Assembly (NCBI GenBank): GCA_022575985.1
Contig: JAKSXM010000272.1
Span: 3,348,001 to 3,412,000, forward strand
Direction: 5' to 3'
Length of the DNA: 64,000 bases
Origin: Anagrus nilaparvatae
Taxonomy: Eukaryota; Arthropoda; Insecta; Hymenoptera; Mymaridae
The notes under the pieces are model-generated. The model was not told where the DNA came from, searched no databases, and worked only from the letters and a program-made list of their open reading frames with translations. Shown here in pieces: positions 36,628 through 47,345 of this stretch (position 1 is its first letter; each line of letters starts with the position of its first letter). The translations under genes and the position numbers were made by a program.

Positions 36628-36641
36628 GTTAGGTTAGGTTA
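36628..36641. repeat. Short TTAGG-type (insect telomere-like) run
   Basis: AGGTTAGGTTAGGTTAA: between two and three TTAGG units exactly at the 5' edge of an R1-clade LINE fragment. Confidence 0.6.
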
Positions 36642-37760
36642 ATGGACTTTGGAAATAGCGGAGCTCCGCAAGGAGTGCCACAAGACGCGACGAAGGGCGC
36701 AGAGAGCACGGGACAGGCCCGAGGCTGCTGCAATTTCCCAGGAACACAAGGATGTTAAACACCGGCTGGCCAAAGCTATCCGTCAAAGCAAGGCTCGCTG
36801 CCTGCGTTCATTACGCGAGGATGTAAACAAAGACTCCTGGGGTCTTGGTTACAAAGTCGTAATGGGCAAGTTGAACCGGGGGTCTGACAACATGATGGAC
36901 GCGATGTATACCGAACGAATCATCGGCGCTCTCTTCCTGAGCGGCCCATCCGTGAAAACCCGGTAGAGGCGATGCCCAGGGAAGAAGTGCCGTTATTCAG
37001 CGAGGACGAGATGGTGAAGGCCATCAAGGCCATGAAAAATGTCAAGGCGCCGGGGCCAGACGGGATACCAGCGGAAGTGCTAAAACGAGCGGTCAAAATA
37101 ATCCCTGGTATCCTGTTAAACATGTTTAATGCATGCTTGGTGGCGGGAGTGTTTCCAAGGCAGTGGAAGGTAGCACGTCTCGTGCTCTTGAACAAAGTTA
37201 AAGGTGGAGCCCTGGACTCTCCATCATCTTACAGATCCTTGTCCGTTGTCAACTCTGTCCTGCTTTACAGATCTGAGATCTGGGCGGATATCACCAAATT
37301 TTCCAAGCACAGACATAAATTATCGTCTTTGCAGCGGCAAGTGCCCCTGAGGATAGCGTACCATACGGTATCGCTCGAGGCGATCCAGGTAGTAGCATCG
37401 GTCATACCAATCGACCTGCTAGCGTTGGAGCGGAAATTTATTTACGATAGTGTAGAGGACCGCGAAGTTGCATCCACTCGCGCTCGCTCCAGCTCAATGG
37501 AAAAATGGCAGAAACGTTGGAAAAAGGACGAAGAGGAAAATGCCCTCAGAATGATTTCAGGTCTGCAGGCATGAACATTACGACAACATGGGGAGGTAGT
37601 GTTTATCCAGTAAGAATCTGGGGCGTAGCCAGCGACCGAGGTGGTAGCCGGTGGTCTCCCAGTTGTACACTTTCTGCAACTGGGCGTTCATGGAAATTTG
37701 CGGGTCTTTAAGGCCCGCAAACACTCCATGGCTGATGTAAGATCCACAAGATTCCCTTGA
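36641..37760 (+). pseudogene. R1-clade LINE ORF2 fragment and 3' UTR, copy A3
   Basis: Reads EIAELRKECHKTRRRAQRAR, DSWGLGYKVVMGKLNRGSD, then after a frameshift at ~36,940 VPLFSEDEMVKAIKAMKN, KAPGPDGIPAEVLK, ALDSPSSYRSL. It then jumps straight to SVVNSVLLYRSEIW, so the whole catalytic RT core including the YADD box is deleted at 37,229. The C-terminal domain follows (RIAYHTVSLEAIQVVASVIP ... to 37,574), and the family A 3' UTR with both hairpins. It ends in an A run and (AAT)n at about 37,760-37,800. Its C-terminus covers what copy A1 has lost. Confidence 0.9.
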
Positions 37761-37801
37761 CAAAAAAAAAAAAAAAAAAAAATAATAATAATAATAATAA
37801 T
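37761..37801. repeat. PolyA and (AAT)n tail of copy A3
   Basis: A ~19-base A run followed by AATAATAATAATAAT. Confidence 0.9.
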
Positions 37802-39885
37802 TATATTCAAAAAAATTTTAGTATACTTTTATTTTAATCGTATATTTCATAAGAAATAGGTCAATCATGTCTGATCTCTTAATTTTTTTTCTATAATAAC
37901 TACTGGAAACAAAAATAAAATTTTCAAAATATAAAGTTCACATATGTAAATGTAATTGTAAGTATACAATTTTCTTACTACTCAACTTAATATTTTAAAA
38001 ACTTTTCGCAATTTTTGTCAGTAGTATCATATTTTGTAGTTCACAGAAATTCAATTCATTAAAATACTCAGAAGGAATATAATTTTTTATCACATTCTGT
38101 CAGATTATTGAAAGTGAAAATTTTTTTTAAAACTTTAATATTCTTTAAAAGTTTCATTTTTCATTGCCCACTTGTTTGATTTATAAATTTTTGACATTAA
38201 CTATCCATACTGGAGATTTAATACTCAAAGTCCCTATTATAGTCATTAATCTTTGTAAATCAAATTTAAAAAATTAGATTAAGTAAGTCACGAATAACAA
38301 AACAACTTTATCAAATTTTACAGATTTAAATTTCATATATAAGTGTAAATAAAGACAAAAACTAAAATATAAAAAACAGAGAAATAAAGAAAATATCATA
38401 CTTGCCAACGTAAAAAAGTGACAAACAGTTTTTACAAATTTTTTTACGTATTTGCTAATTGAGACACTTTAGACTGCGTAAAATTTTATTTTACACTGGA
38501 TTAAGTTTTTACAAACTTAATTACCACTGATTATGTTGTTTTTTGAAACTTGATGTAGATAATCTCCTAAGTTAAATTTTTAGACACAAAGGATTTTTTA
38601 AGTTTGTATTAACTTGGGATAAACTCTGTATGATCTTTGTATAATTGATATCAAAATTAGAAGATCTCCAAAAATCTTACACAAAAATATAAATAAGTTT
38701 GTCGAAACTTAGGATTAATTTGGTGTTAGACTTTTTTTTATATCTTCAATTGTAAATCGATTATACCAAGTTATCAAAAAGCTGATAATTTTAACTTAGA
38801 AATTTTATGTAGAATAATGCGCTCTAATTAACTTTGTATTTATTTAGTACAAACATAATAAAACAGTTTTTTTTTACCAAAAATTTCAGAGTCAACAATA
38901 CTAAGTTTTTATCAAGCTCTTAGAAACTTTGTGAATACTTTATATTTTGGACTTTAAAATTTCAAGCAAAAACAAAAGTTTTTATAACTTTTTATTAGCT
39001 TTGTAATAATTAGGCAGAGATTGCAAAAGCAGCTTTTTATGCTTAACATTTCAAAGTCCAAAATATAAAGTTTTAACAAAGTTGATTAAAGTTTACTAAA
39101 AACTTATAATTGCTGACTTACAAATTTTAAATTCCAATAATTTTTTTTCACCACCTTTGTCCAAATTAAATACAAGGTCCAAATTTGCTACATTTTTCAT
39201 GAAGATTTTAAAAATCAAAAATTTCTAACTTTTTAAAAACTTAAAATCAATTTTTTTAAAGTACATTAGAATATTTTAAAATTGGCCTTATAAATTTTTT
39301 TACTCGAAAATTTTTTTTATGTCACCAAAAATTTTACAGGTTAACCTAAATTCTTTCTGTTATATTTTTATCACTAAAGAATGAATTTAAAAACAGAAAA
39401 AAAATTATCAAAGATAAGAAAAAATATAAGCAAAATTAAAAAATTCACTTCTTTACTTTAACCATTAATCTAGAAAAAAAATTTGTCCATGGATATTTGT
39501 CGTTACGACAAGCCAGTTACGACATGCTGCTGCACTAGTTCAAAAAATAATCACAACAAAAATTTTAAACTTTCGTTTACTTTGTTGATTAGCTGGATAC
39601 TCTTAATTGATTTATTATTTGATGCACAAATTTCTTTTTACCTTGTCGAAATCTTCATAAGCATTTTTAATTTTACGAACTAATTTGTTTTAGTCCACTT
39701 TGGTGGAGGCCATGGCTCTTAAATATTACAAAAGAGCGAATATGCAATTTAATTATTAAATCTAATTAATTTAATTATTTAAATTAATTAAAATTATTTT
39801 AAAAAGAAAAAATTGAAAATTTAATATCACTTGAAAATTCTAAAAATTATAAAATGAATATGAAAATCATAGAAAGAATTAAAAA
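37802..39885. other. No gene seen; one diffuse inverted repeat
   Basis: AT-rich. At 38,930-39,080 an imperfect palindrome centres on ATACTTTATATTTTGGACTTT and its inverse (AAAGTCCAAAATATAAAG). The 66-codon frame 39483-39683 has a hydrophobic C-terminal part but no family resemblance, so I do not call it. Confidence 0.45.
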
Positions 39886-40449
39886 CACAGCTACACAAAA
39901 AAAATAAATATTCTGAGCCTGTAACTAAACCTACCTGCAGGTAAGTTTTTCGATGATCTAAAAATGAATCTGAAGCCAGATTTTTCCCAACACTTTCAGA
40001 TTTTGCCCCAGATACCCCACCCAACCTCTAAACCGACCCAGAAGGCAAATATTTTACTTTGTCCAAAATTTAAAAATAAAAGTATGTAAGCTACGTTTTT
40101 TGTTGTTCTAAAAACGAACTTGAAATCAGAATTTAGCCATTATCCTTATTTTTTGCCCCAGCTACCCTAGACAACAACCCACTAGGGCGAATATTTTACT
40201 TTGTGCAAAAGTTATAAATAAAAGTATCTTAGTTACGTTTTTTGATGTTCTAAAAACGAATTTTAAGTCAGAATTTATCCATCATCCTTAGTTTTTGTCC
40301 CAGCTACCCCAGTAACCCTCTAAAATCTACCAGAGGAAGGTTAATTAATCGCTTTAAAGTATTACAGCGATTTAGGGATGGCGCTAAAAACTTTTATTGG
40401 AAACAGTAAGTACCTAAGAGCATATAACAAAGAGGAGTATGTTACAGAA
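39886..40449 (+). repeat. Left inverted terminus (3 subrepeats + mirrored gene start)
   Basis: Pairs with 45171-45893. Its inner end contains an ATG at 40378 opening MALKTFIGNSKYLRAYNKEE. This is the same N-terminus as the gene in the right arm but on the opposite strand, and it is cut off at a stop after 27 codons. Confidence 0.8.
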
Positions 40450-40457
40450 AAAGTATC

Positions 40458-41937
40458 ATAATCCAACTTGATCCAGAGATATTATTGAGAATTCCACAAT
40501 GCTCATAATCAGAAGCAAGAGTTAGGGCAAGAATTTTAGTTACATTAGTTGAGTCGAGCATTGTTTGAATAGCTGTAGCGATCACGAAACTTATATGATA
40601 TAAGTTGTTATAATTCAGGTTTTATAGTTACTATAATTATTTAATGATGTTTATTATCCATAAGTTGAGTTAAAATGATAGAATTAAGCTAAATATTAAG
40701 AATGTCCACAATTATTATAACAATTATTGTGTCTTGTAGAGTAATTATGAGTTATATTTGTGCATTATTGGGTTCAACTGAAGTAGCTTAAATCGCTCTT
40801 GTTACAAGTTTAGTTTTAGATAATAAACATTTACCAACTTGGAAAATTCAGAAAAACTTTCAAATTTAATCCAGTACTGATGAACCGATTAGATTTTACG
40901 ATGACTTGTTGGACTTCAATTACAAGATTTTAAAGCTTATTTTTTTTCTTATGAATTACTTTAATAGTTTACATTTTGTTATAAGCTGTAGTTTTTGAGC
41001 AATTCTATCATTTTAACTCAACTTATGGATAATAAACATCATTAAATAATTATAGTAACTATAAAACCTAAATTGTAATAACTTATATCATGTAAATATA
41101 AGTTTTGTGAATGCTATAGCTATTCACTCAATGCTCGACGCAACTGATGTAACAAATATTCTTGTCCTTACTCTTGCTTCTGCACGCCGAAGCACAGATT
41201 CTTCAAATGCAATAGGTGGGCTGCTAAAAAGTTTCAATTAGAAGCTAACATCGGTCAAATCACACCTGAGAATGTGGTTGGCCTGATACTTCGAAATAAA
41301 GAAGTATAGTCCAAAATAAGCCAGTATGTGGAGTACATACTTCGCACCAAAAAACCTAAAGTCCAAGGTATAGGCTAATACCTACTGCAGTTATCCAGAT
41401 GACTGCAAGTATTGCACTAACATACAATCATTCCTGCTCTTACTTTTAATACCGCATTCACTCGAAGATGGTAGGATAATAATTATTTATTTATTTACTT
41501 ATTTATTTATTTATTTATTTACTACTTTCTAGTTTGACGATAATAGCAAATGACTTATATTTTAGCTAACATATATTTTATTGAAGATGACTGCACAAAA
41601 GACGGAATTTTAATCAGATTGAACGACGGAGTCCTTAACCAGACTGGCGAGTCATTGGACGCTAGTCAAAAGATCGAGTTCATGACTAGAACTAAATGGC
41701 CTTGAACCTGTCCTGAAGTAATGTGAAAACGGTCCCAGGATAGGCTCGCATAAGGTAGGAAGGGAGTGGAGTTTTAGTGGATAAGGGCAAACTAAGTCGA
41801 GTCCCACATAACTATCAGTCCAGATGCTGAACAGTATACGTAGCGCATTTCTCCACTTCCTACGCAAAAAAAACTCTTGCTTTTGATGATGAGCATTGTG
41901 GAATTCTCAATAATATCTCTGGATCAAGTTGGAATAT
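40458..41937. mobile_element. Foldback-like element just inside the left terminus
   Basis: Ends AATCCAACTTGATCCAGAG and its inverse. The arms pair 40458-40690 with 41001-41182 plus 41874-41937, the right arm being split by a retroposon. The centre is near 40,700-41,000. No coding capacity. Confidence 0.75.
41183..41873 (+). mobile_element. PolyA-tailed retroposon with 12-bp target duplication
   Basis: CTCTTGCTTCTG (41171-41182) before it and CTCTTGCTTTTG (41874-41885) after it, with eight A bases directly before the second copy: the hallmarks of target-primed reverse transcription. The 691 bp inside include a (TTTA)n run (41,484-41,521) and no ORF of note. It may be a LINE 3' end or a SINE. 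The continuous arm of the surrounding foldback (40,500-40,515) shows the empty site. Confidence 0.75.
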
Positions 41938-42662
41938 TGAAAAGCCTTTTAAATTTTTACTTTTATAGTTGAACAGAAAAGACTTGGTGTTTGCATTGGT
42001 TTAATAAAATTGAATTTATACTTTTTAAAGATTTTTATTCTTATGAATCTTAATTCATTTAATAATTTTAGCAGAAAATAAAGTGGATAATTATTACAAA
42101 AATCATTATAATCACTGGTACATTAAAAATTGATTAACTAAAAAAAAACTCCAATCTTAGAATGCTCCAAGTTTTTATATTTTGTTATCACTTTAATTTT
42201 AATTTTACGAGTTGTGATAAATAATAAATTATTAAAGACACTCTTTTTCCTCATTTTATTAATTAGACTAATTATTATTTGTGCAGAAGTTTTTAAGAAT
42301 TAATATTCTTACTGATAATTACTGTACTATTATTATTATCGATGAAAAGGTTATTTTTAAAATTTTATAAATTTATATTATTATTTTTGACTTTAATTAT
42401 AATTATATTGCCAATATGTTATTAAAAGTTAAATTATTATAATTTTCGATATCGACACATAGTTTGAATGTCTCTTAATCACCTACGAGCATATTTGATT
42501 ACGTATGTTTCGTTTCTTGAAATCAAGGATGTTTCATCTGGTATCTAGAGTTTCTATCCTCAAAAGATCTTCTTACATCTGCCATCATGTGAATATCCGA
42601 TCTTCCTTGATATTGCTTCTCCATTTCTAAAATATCTTATTGGAACTTTCAACCCTCTTCTT

Positions 42663-42979
42663 GGGTCTACTCGGAACCTACACATTTCGATCTTGCACAT
42701 CTATTTTCTTACACATTTTATTACACGAAAAAAATATTACACATTAAAAAAATTAACAAAATAAATCTTAAAAAATTAATAATTAAATATTTTATATATT
42801 TTAATTGTAAAACAATATGGAAATTATAAAAATATATAAAATATTTAATTATTAATTTTCCTACACTTGTGTAAGATTTATTTTGGTAATTTATTTAATG
42901 TGTAATATTTTTTTCGTGTAATAAAATGTGTAAGAAAATAGATGTGCAAGATCGAAATGCGTAGGTTCCGAGTAGACCC
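42663..42979. mobile_element. 317-bp MITE with perfect 8-bp target duplication
   Basis: Ends GGGTCTACTCGGAACCTAC and its inverse; arms ~110 bp, nearly the whole element. CTCTTCTT precedes (42655-42662) and follows (42980-42987) it exactly. An 8-bp duplication fits hAT, P or Merlin; ends starting GGG lean to Merlin, which I cannot confirm. It interrupts the gene relic. Confidence 0.9.
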
Positions 42980-43857
42980 CTCTTCTTTGTTGTAATCACC
43001 TTAATTTTCTGTAAAGAATCAAGAAACGAATCCAGAAAATTTATTTTTAAACTTACGTTGCAGCCCTAAATTTTTAAATTTTTCACCAGATTAGTAAATA
43101 TCTGTTTATATTTTTTATCTTTTTTATTGCAAATTCATTACCCAGAAACTTTTTTACTACCTCCTTAAAACTTAACCAAGCGTTTTTCTCTTTTCTAATT
43201 ATTATCTCTATAAAAAAATCATTTTTCATTAGGTTTCTTGTATCAGGGCCATTAAAAATTCGTTCCTTAATTTTTGTTTCTAAAAGCTTGGGAAATTCCA
43301 TGGCCAAATATTTAAAGCCTTAGCCTTCCGTGTCAAGAACTTTTATAAATTGCTTCATTATACCAAGTTTTATATGAAGCGATGGGAGCATTTTATCTGG
43401 TTCAACAAACCGTTTTTTTTTCAACTAACCGTTTATGTATATTATTATTATAACCAATTTTGAACTCATTGCGCTATGGCCATTTTTTTTATATAATGAT
43501 TTACTTTGTCTCTACTATTCCAAAAACTTAGATAAGATGAAAATTTTGTGTACCCTGACTGTTGACCTAGCAATATTGTAGACATTTTGTTCATTACATT
43601 TTAATTTCTGAAAAAAAATTCCTTGCTGCAATATTCTTCTTTTATATTAACTAAATGAGCCACATTAAAGTAAAATTGTTTTTAAGCTTCTCTTACTTGA
43701 GTTGATAAAAGCCTCTATTCATTTTCTTTATAAATTTAGTCATTCTTCATTTGGTTCATTAAGCCTTCTATTTTATTATACTAAAGGACCATCTTATTCA
43801 AAATATGGAATTATTCCTCCCTATGACGATATTCCGTAATTTTACTTCCTTATGTCA

Positions 43858-45004
43858 TAGTGCATCACGATACGATACAATATCAATATTTTAAAATTAT
43901 AGATATCGTCTTGAAAGAACTACTATAATTATCGTATCATATCGATATCGACAATAATTTTCAGAACTTGATATCGTATCGAAATCGTATTGTATCTATA
44001 TTGTCTCGATATTCAATCAAATATCGACAAAAAAAATAATAAGCGAATTTTTGTAATTGAAAATAATCTGATCGACCTTTTTTTTTTATATTGTTTTCAA
44101 ACTTACAGAAATATAATGGGCCAAAATATATATAAGAGGGTTCTATTTAATTTATATGAAAACCAAATATTAAAATTTTTAAAAAGTCGGAATTTTTAAG
44201 TATAATTTCCTAGTTTTAATTTAACTCGACTTAAGAAGACTAGAATGTTTAGTTTGCGGTAAAAATCTGATTTCCCAATGAAAAAAAAAGTTAATTATAG
44301 AAAAAACTAATTCACTTCTTTTCTTTCTTTTTAAAAAGTTTTTTGAAGTATACTAAAAAAAAACCCTGTATTTTGAATTTTAAATTGTGGTTCTTTGTAA
44401 ATTAATTCTTAATTTATATGTAATCAAAAAATTAAATTAAAATATATTTATGCTTTTCAGAAAAGCTAATTTTTTTTAAATTATTAGATTTCTAAAAACT
44501 TTCAATCTGTTCTGAGACAACAAACACTCATATATTCACCAAGGCAAAATAAGCACATAGTGGCACCGAAATGACCTGGGGATCAAATTTCTCTACCAAC
44601 CAGGCAATTTAAAGACTTTCGTTTTTTACGTGACAAACTTATAAGGCATGATTTTATCTATGCATTGCTTAGATCGGGTGCTCGTGCCTAAAAGTATTTT
44701 TAAACAATGACAACTGGTATATATCCATATACTTAACATAATACGCATAGTTAAATTCTTTTAAATAATATGTATAGCTAGTTGAATAAATAAATTAATA
44801 AATTCATAAAAAAGAAATATCGATAAAAATTTCCGATATTCCAGGCTTTGAATATCGACGATAAGAGAATATCGGCGATATTTTTAAAACACAATATTGT
44901 ATCGTCATCGATAAATTTAACAAACTCTCGTATCGATATCGTATCGATATCGTATCGGATTTCGATACAATATCGATATTAATAACGAATATCATGATGC
45001 ACTA
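43858..45004. mobile_element. TAGTGCATCA-ended non-autonomous element
   Basis: Starts TAGTGCATCACGATA and ends with its inverse (TATCATGATGCACTA). Both ends are rich in ATCGATATCG-type palindromes (43,900-44,030 and 44,815-44,990). The interior has no transposase. It separates two consecutive blocks of the gene relic, which proves the insertion. A clean target duplication is not visible. Confidence 0.75.
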
Positions 45005-45170
45005 TTCTCCAAACAGATTATATTCTTTTAGTCTCAATGCAGAAAGTTCTGCTCTATTTTCATCAAGTCCAAGATTTCTTATAAAGTCGCTGAGCCTTTT
45101 TTGGTTAAAAAGTGTTGGTGATTTGTTTTCTAATTCCTCGTCCTCACTATCATCTTCTGATGTTTATTTT

Positions 45171-45893
45171 TCTGTGACTATCTCCTCTTTGTTATATGCT
45201 CTTAGATACTTATTGTTTCCAACAAAAGTTCTTAGCACCATGCTGAAATCGCTGTAATACTTTAAAGCAATTAATTAACTTTCCTCTGGTGGGTTTTAGA
45301 GGGTTACTGAGGTAGCTGGGACAAAATGACAAAATTTAAGGATTTATCCATCAATTCTGACTTAAAATTCGTTTTTAGAACATCAAAAAACGTAACTAAG
45401 ATACTTTTATTTATAACTTTTACACAGAGTAAAATATTCGTCCTAGTGGGTAGTTGTCTAGGGTAGCTGGGGCAAAAAATAAGGGTAATGGCTAAATTCT
45501 GATTTCAAGTTCGTTTTTAGAACAACAAAAAACATGTTTAAATTACTTTTATTTTTAACTGTTGTAAAAAATAAAATATTCACCCTCTGGGGCAGTTTAG
45601 AGGGTGATTGGGGAAGCTTGGGAAAAAATTAACGGTTATAGGTAATTTCTGACTTCATATTTGTTTTTAAAAAAACCAAAAACGTAGTTAAAATACTTTT
45701 ATTTTTAACTTTTCAACATAGTGAAATATTTGCTTCTTGGGTCGCTTAAGAGGTTGCCTAAGGTAACTGGGGCAAAATCTGAGGGTGTAGGGTAAAATCT
45801 AACTTCAGATTCGTTTTTAGGACATGGAAAAACTTACCTGAAGGTAGGTTCAGTTACAGTATCAGAACTTTTATTTTTTTTTGTATAGCTGTG
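45171..45893 (-). repeat. Right inverted terminus (4 subrepeats + gene start)
   Basis: Inverse of 39886-40449 with one extra ~143-bp subrepeat. It contains the upstream region and first codons of the minus-strand gene (ATG at 45241). Confidence 0.8.
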
Positions 45894-46540
45894 AAATTAT
45901 TTACAATATAGAAATTATAAATTGCATATTAGCTTAAACAAAATTTATAAATTGTTTCAGACAATAAAAAATTTAAAATTTAAAAATTTAAAGTATAATA
46001 AATCATAATTATATTCTATTTACAAAAAATCATCCATTGATCAATTAAAGCTTATTTTAAACAAGATTAAATTAAATTAAGATTATTTTAGAAGAAATTG
46101 TTAAAACGATTTAATTTACATGTTAAAATAATAAATTAATAAAATTTTTACAAATGTGTTTAAATTAAGATTATACGACAAATAATATGAGGCCAATAAC
46201 ACCATCATGACATTAAAGAATCAATGCTCTAAGCCTTCAAGATGATTCAGTAGGATATATTGCCAATGATTTAGATCCCACGTGTATCTGACAAAGATGC
46301 AAGCTAAAAGAAGCAGCTTTCAGTTGTTAAGAGTACTATCGGAACGTCAAAATAATGAGTAAAAAATTTACAATGATAGTAATAAAAAAAGATGATTTTA
46401 ATTTTCAAAAAATTGTTATTTTTAAATTGATCATTGTATTTTATTTTAAATTGATTTTAAGATTTTAATTTTTTGAAATTGAATTTATATTAATTAAGTT
46501 AATTCAATTATAATATTCATGTAAAAAAAAATTTAATTAT

Positions 46541-46545
<5 letters not shown>
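45894..46545. other. No gene seen
   Basis: AT-rich; a GC-richer patch at 46,190-46,350 could be a retroposon scrap but shows no identifiable end. Confidence 0.4.

Positions 46546-46547
<2 letters not shown>

Positions 46548-46573
<26 letters not shown>
46548..46573. repeat. (GA)n microsatellite
   Basis: Thirteen GA units, about 40 bp upstream of an R1-clade LINE fragment. Confidence 0.95.
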
Positions 46574-46619
46574 TATCGATTAAACAAATAAGATAAATTT
46601 AATTAGACAAACAAAATAT

Positions 46620-47345
46620 ACAAATTCACCGCAAAGCTGGCCTCATTGAAGGAAACGGTAAGGGAAGTCTCGGTTGGAGTGTGATGGATGGAGCCAATGG
46701 CAGCAACCATAATTAAATTATCTTCAAAGTGCGTGATTGGGTCAGCCCCCGTACATAAAGCACCCCTTAGGCTGGAATGTGTCAAATATGGACGAGGACA
46801 GATTTGTGGAATATCTTTGTGAAGAATCCTCGCGTATCCCAGCCTGGCATGGAAGACCAACCATCCCGGGAGAGGCAGTGACTCTTTTCAAGAGGGTAAC
46901 TGCTCTTCTGAGGGTAGAATGCGATGCCTCTATGCCGCGTTAACGGCCCTGGAAGGGGAAAAGGAGCGTGTACTAGTTGAATGAGGAAATTGCGGAGCTT
47001 AGTTGGATCTGTCACGGGGCAGGTAGAAGACGCTAGAGAGCGCATGTCCACCTAGAGCTGGCTACGCACTCTAAATACAAGGAAGCCAAGCATAGGCTGG
47101 TGAAAGCCAACCGGCTCAGCAAGGTGCACTTTGGTCGCTAAGAGATGATATCAACAGTGACCCGTGGGGCCTACGATATAAGGTTGTCATGTGCAAACTC
47201 AACTCCGGGTCTGGCAACACGAAGGATGAAGCAGTGACCAAAAGAATAGTGGACGCTCTCTTTTCGGATCATCTAAACCAACAACACCCAACTTTAGATG
47301 TCCCAAGGGAGCAAGTTCCCTTATTTAGCTATAAAACGTGTTAGA
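46620..47345 (+). pseudogene. R1-clade LINE ORF2 fragment, copy A4 (oldest)
   Basis: Same segment of ORF2 as A2 but more diverged: GWNVSNMDEDRFVEYL, then RIPAWHGRP, LLRVECDASMPR, KEAKHRLVKANRLSK and DPWGLRYKVVMCKLNSGSGN, ending at VPREQVPLFSYKT. Many frameshifts and stops. Both ends truncated. Confidence 0.85.

Larger units (their letters stand above)
42470..45241 (-). pseudogene. Decayed gene of an uncharacterised, multi-copy arthropod protein family
   Basis: Minus strand, start at 45241: TFVGNNKYLRAYNKEE, then an acidic stretch, LFNQKRLSDFIRNLGLDENR and SALRLKEYNLFGE. After an insertion (43858-45004) it resumes SKITEYRHREE, LLGQQSGYTKF, FWNSRDKVNHYIKK, LPSLHIKLGIMKQFIKVLD, EFPKLLETKIKERIFNGPD and AWLSFKEVVKKFLGNE. 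After a MITE (42663-42979) come DILEMEKQYQGRSDIHMMAD and RRSFE. I recognise the motif order from a large, functionally unstudied arthropod family (typical blocks SGYTKFPCFLCLW, HIKLGLMKQF, GERFHQDI..MEKRYQGRW, MLADYCW); this is memory of the family, not a search. Many stops. Its position inside long inverted termini argues it is a transposon product. Confidence 0.7.
39886..45893. mobile_element. ~6-kb long-TIR element carrying an arthropod protein-family gene
   Basis: Both ends read CACAGCTAYACAAAAAAAA inward and continue as inverted arms (39886-40449 and 45171-45893). The arms are built of ~143-bp subrepeats, three in the left arm and four in the right; each carries AGTAAAATATT, GGGGCAAAA and CGTTTTTAGAACA motifs. 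Between the arms is a decayed gene (minus strand) plus four later insertions. Long termini made of subrepeats recall Foldback elements, but with a gene inside. No clear target duplication was found. Confidence 0.7.

Noticed and set aside
39483..39683. 66-codon ORF with a possible membrane segment
   Set aside because: No start context, no family resemblance, AT-rich hydrophobic bias only.
44994..45257. 87-codon plus-strand ORF rich in serine
   Set aside because: Antisense of the N-terminal exon of the arthropod-family relic, which reads sensibly on the minus strand.
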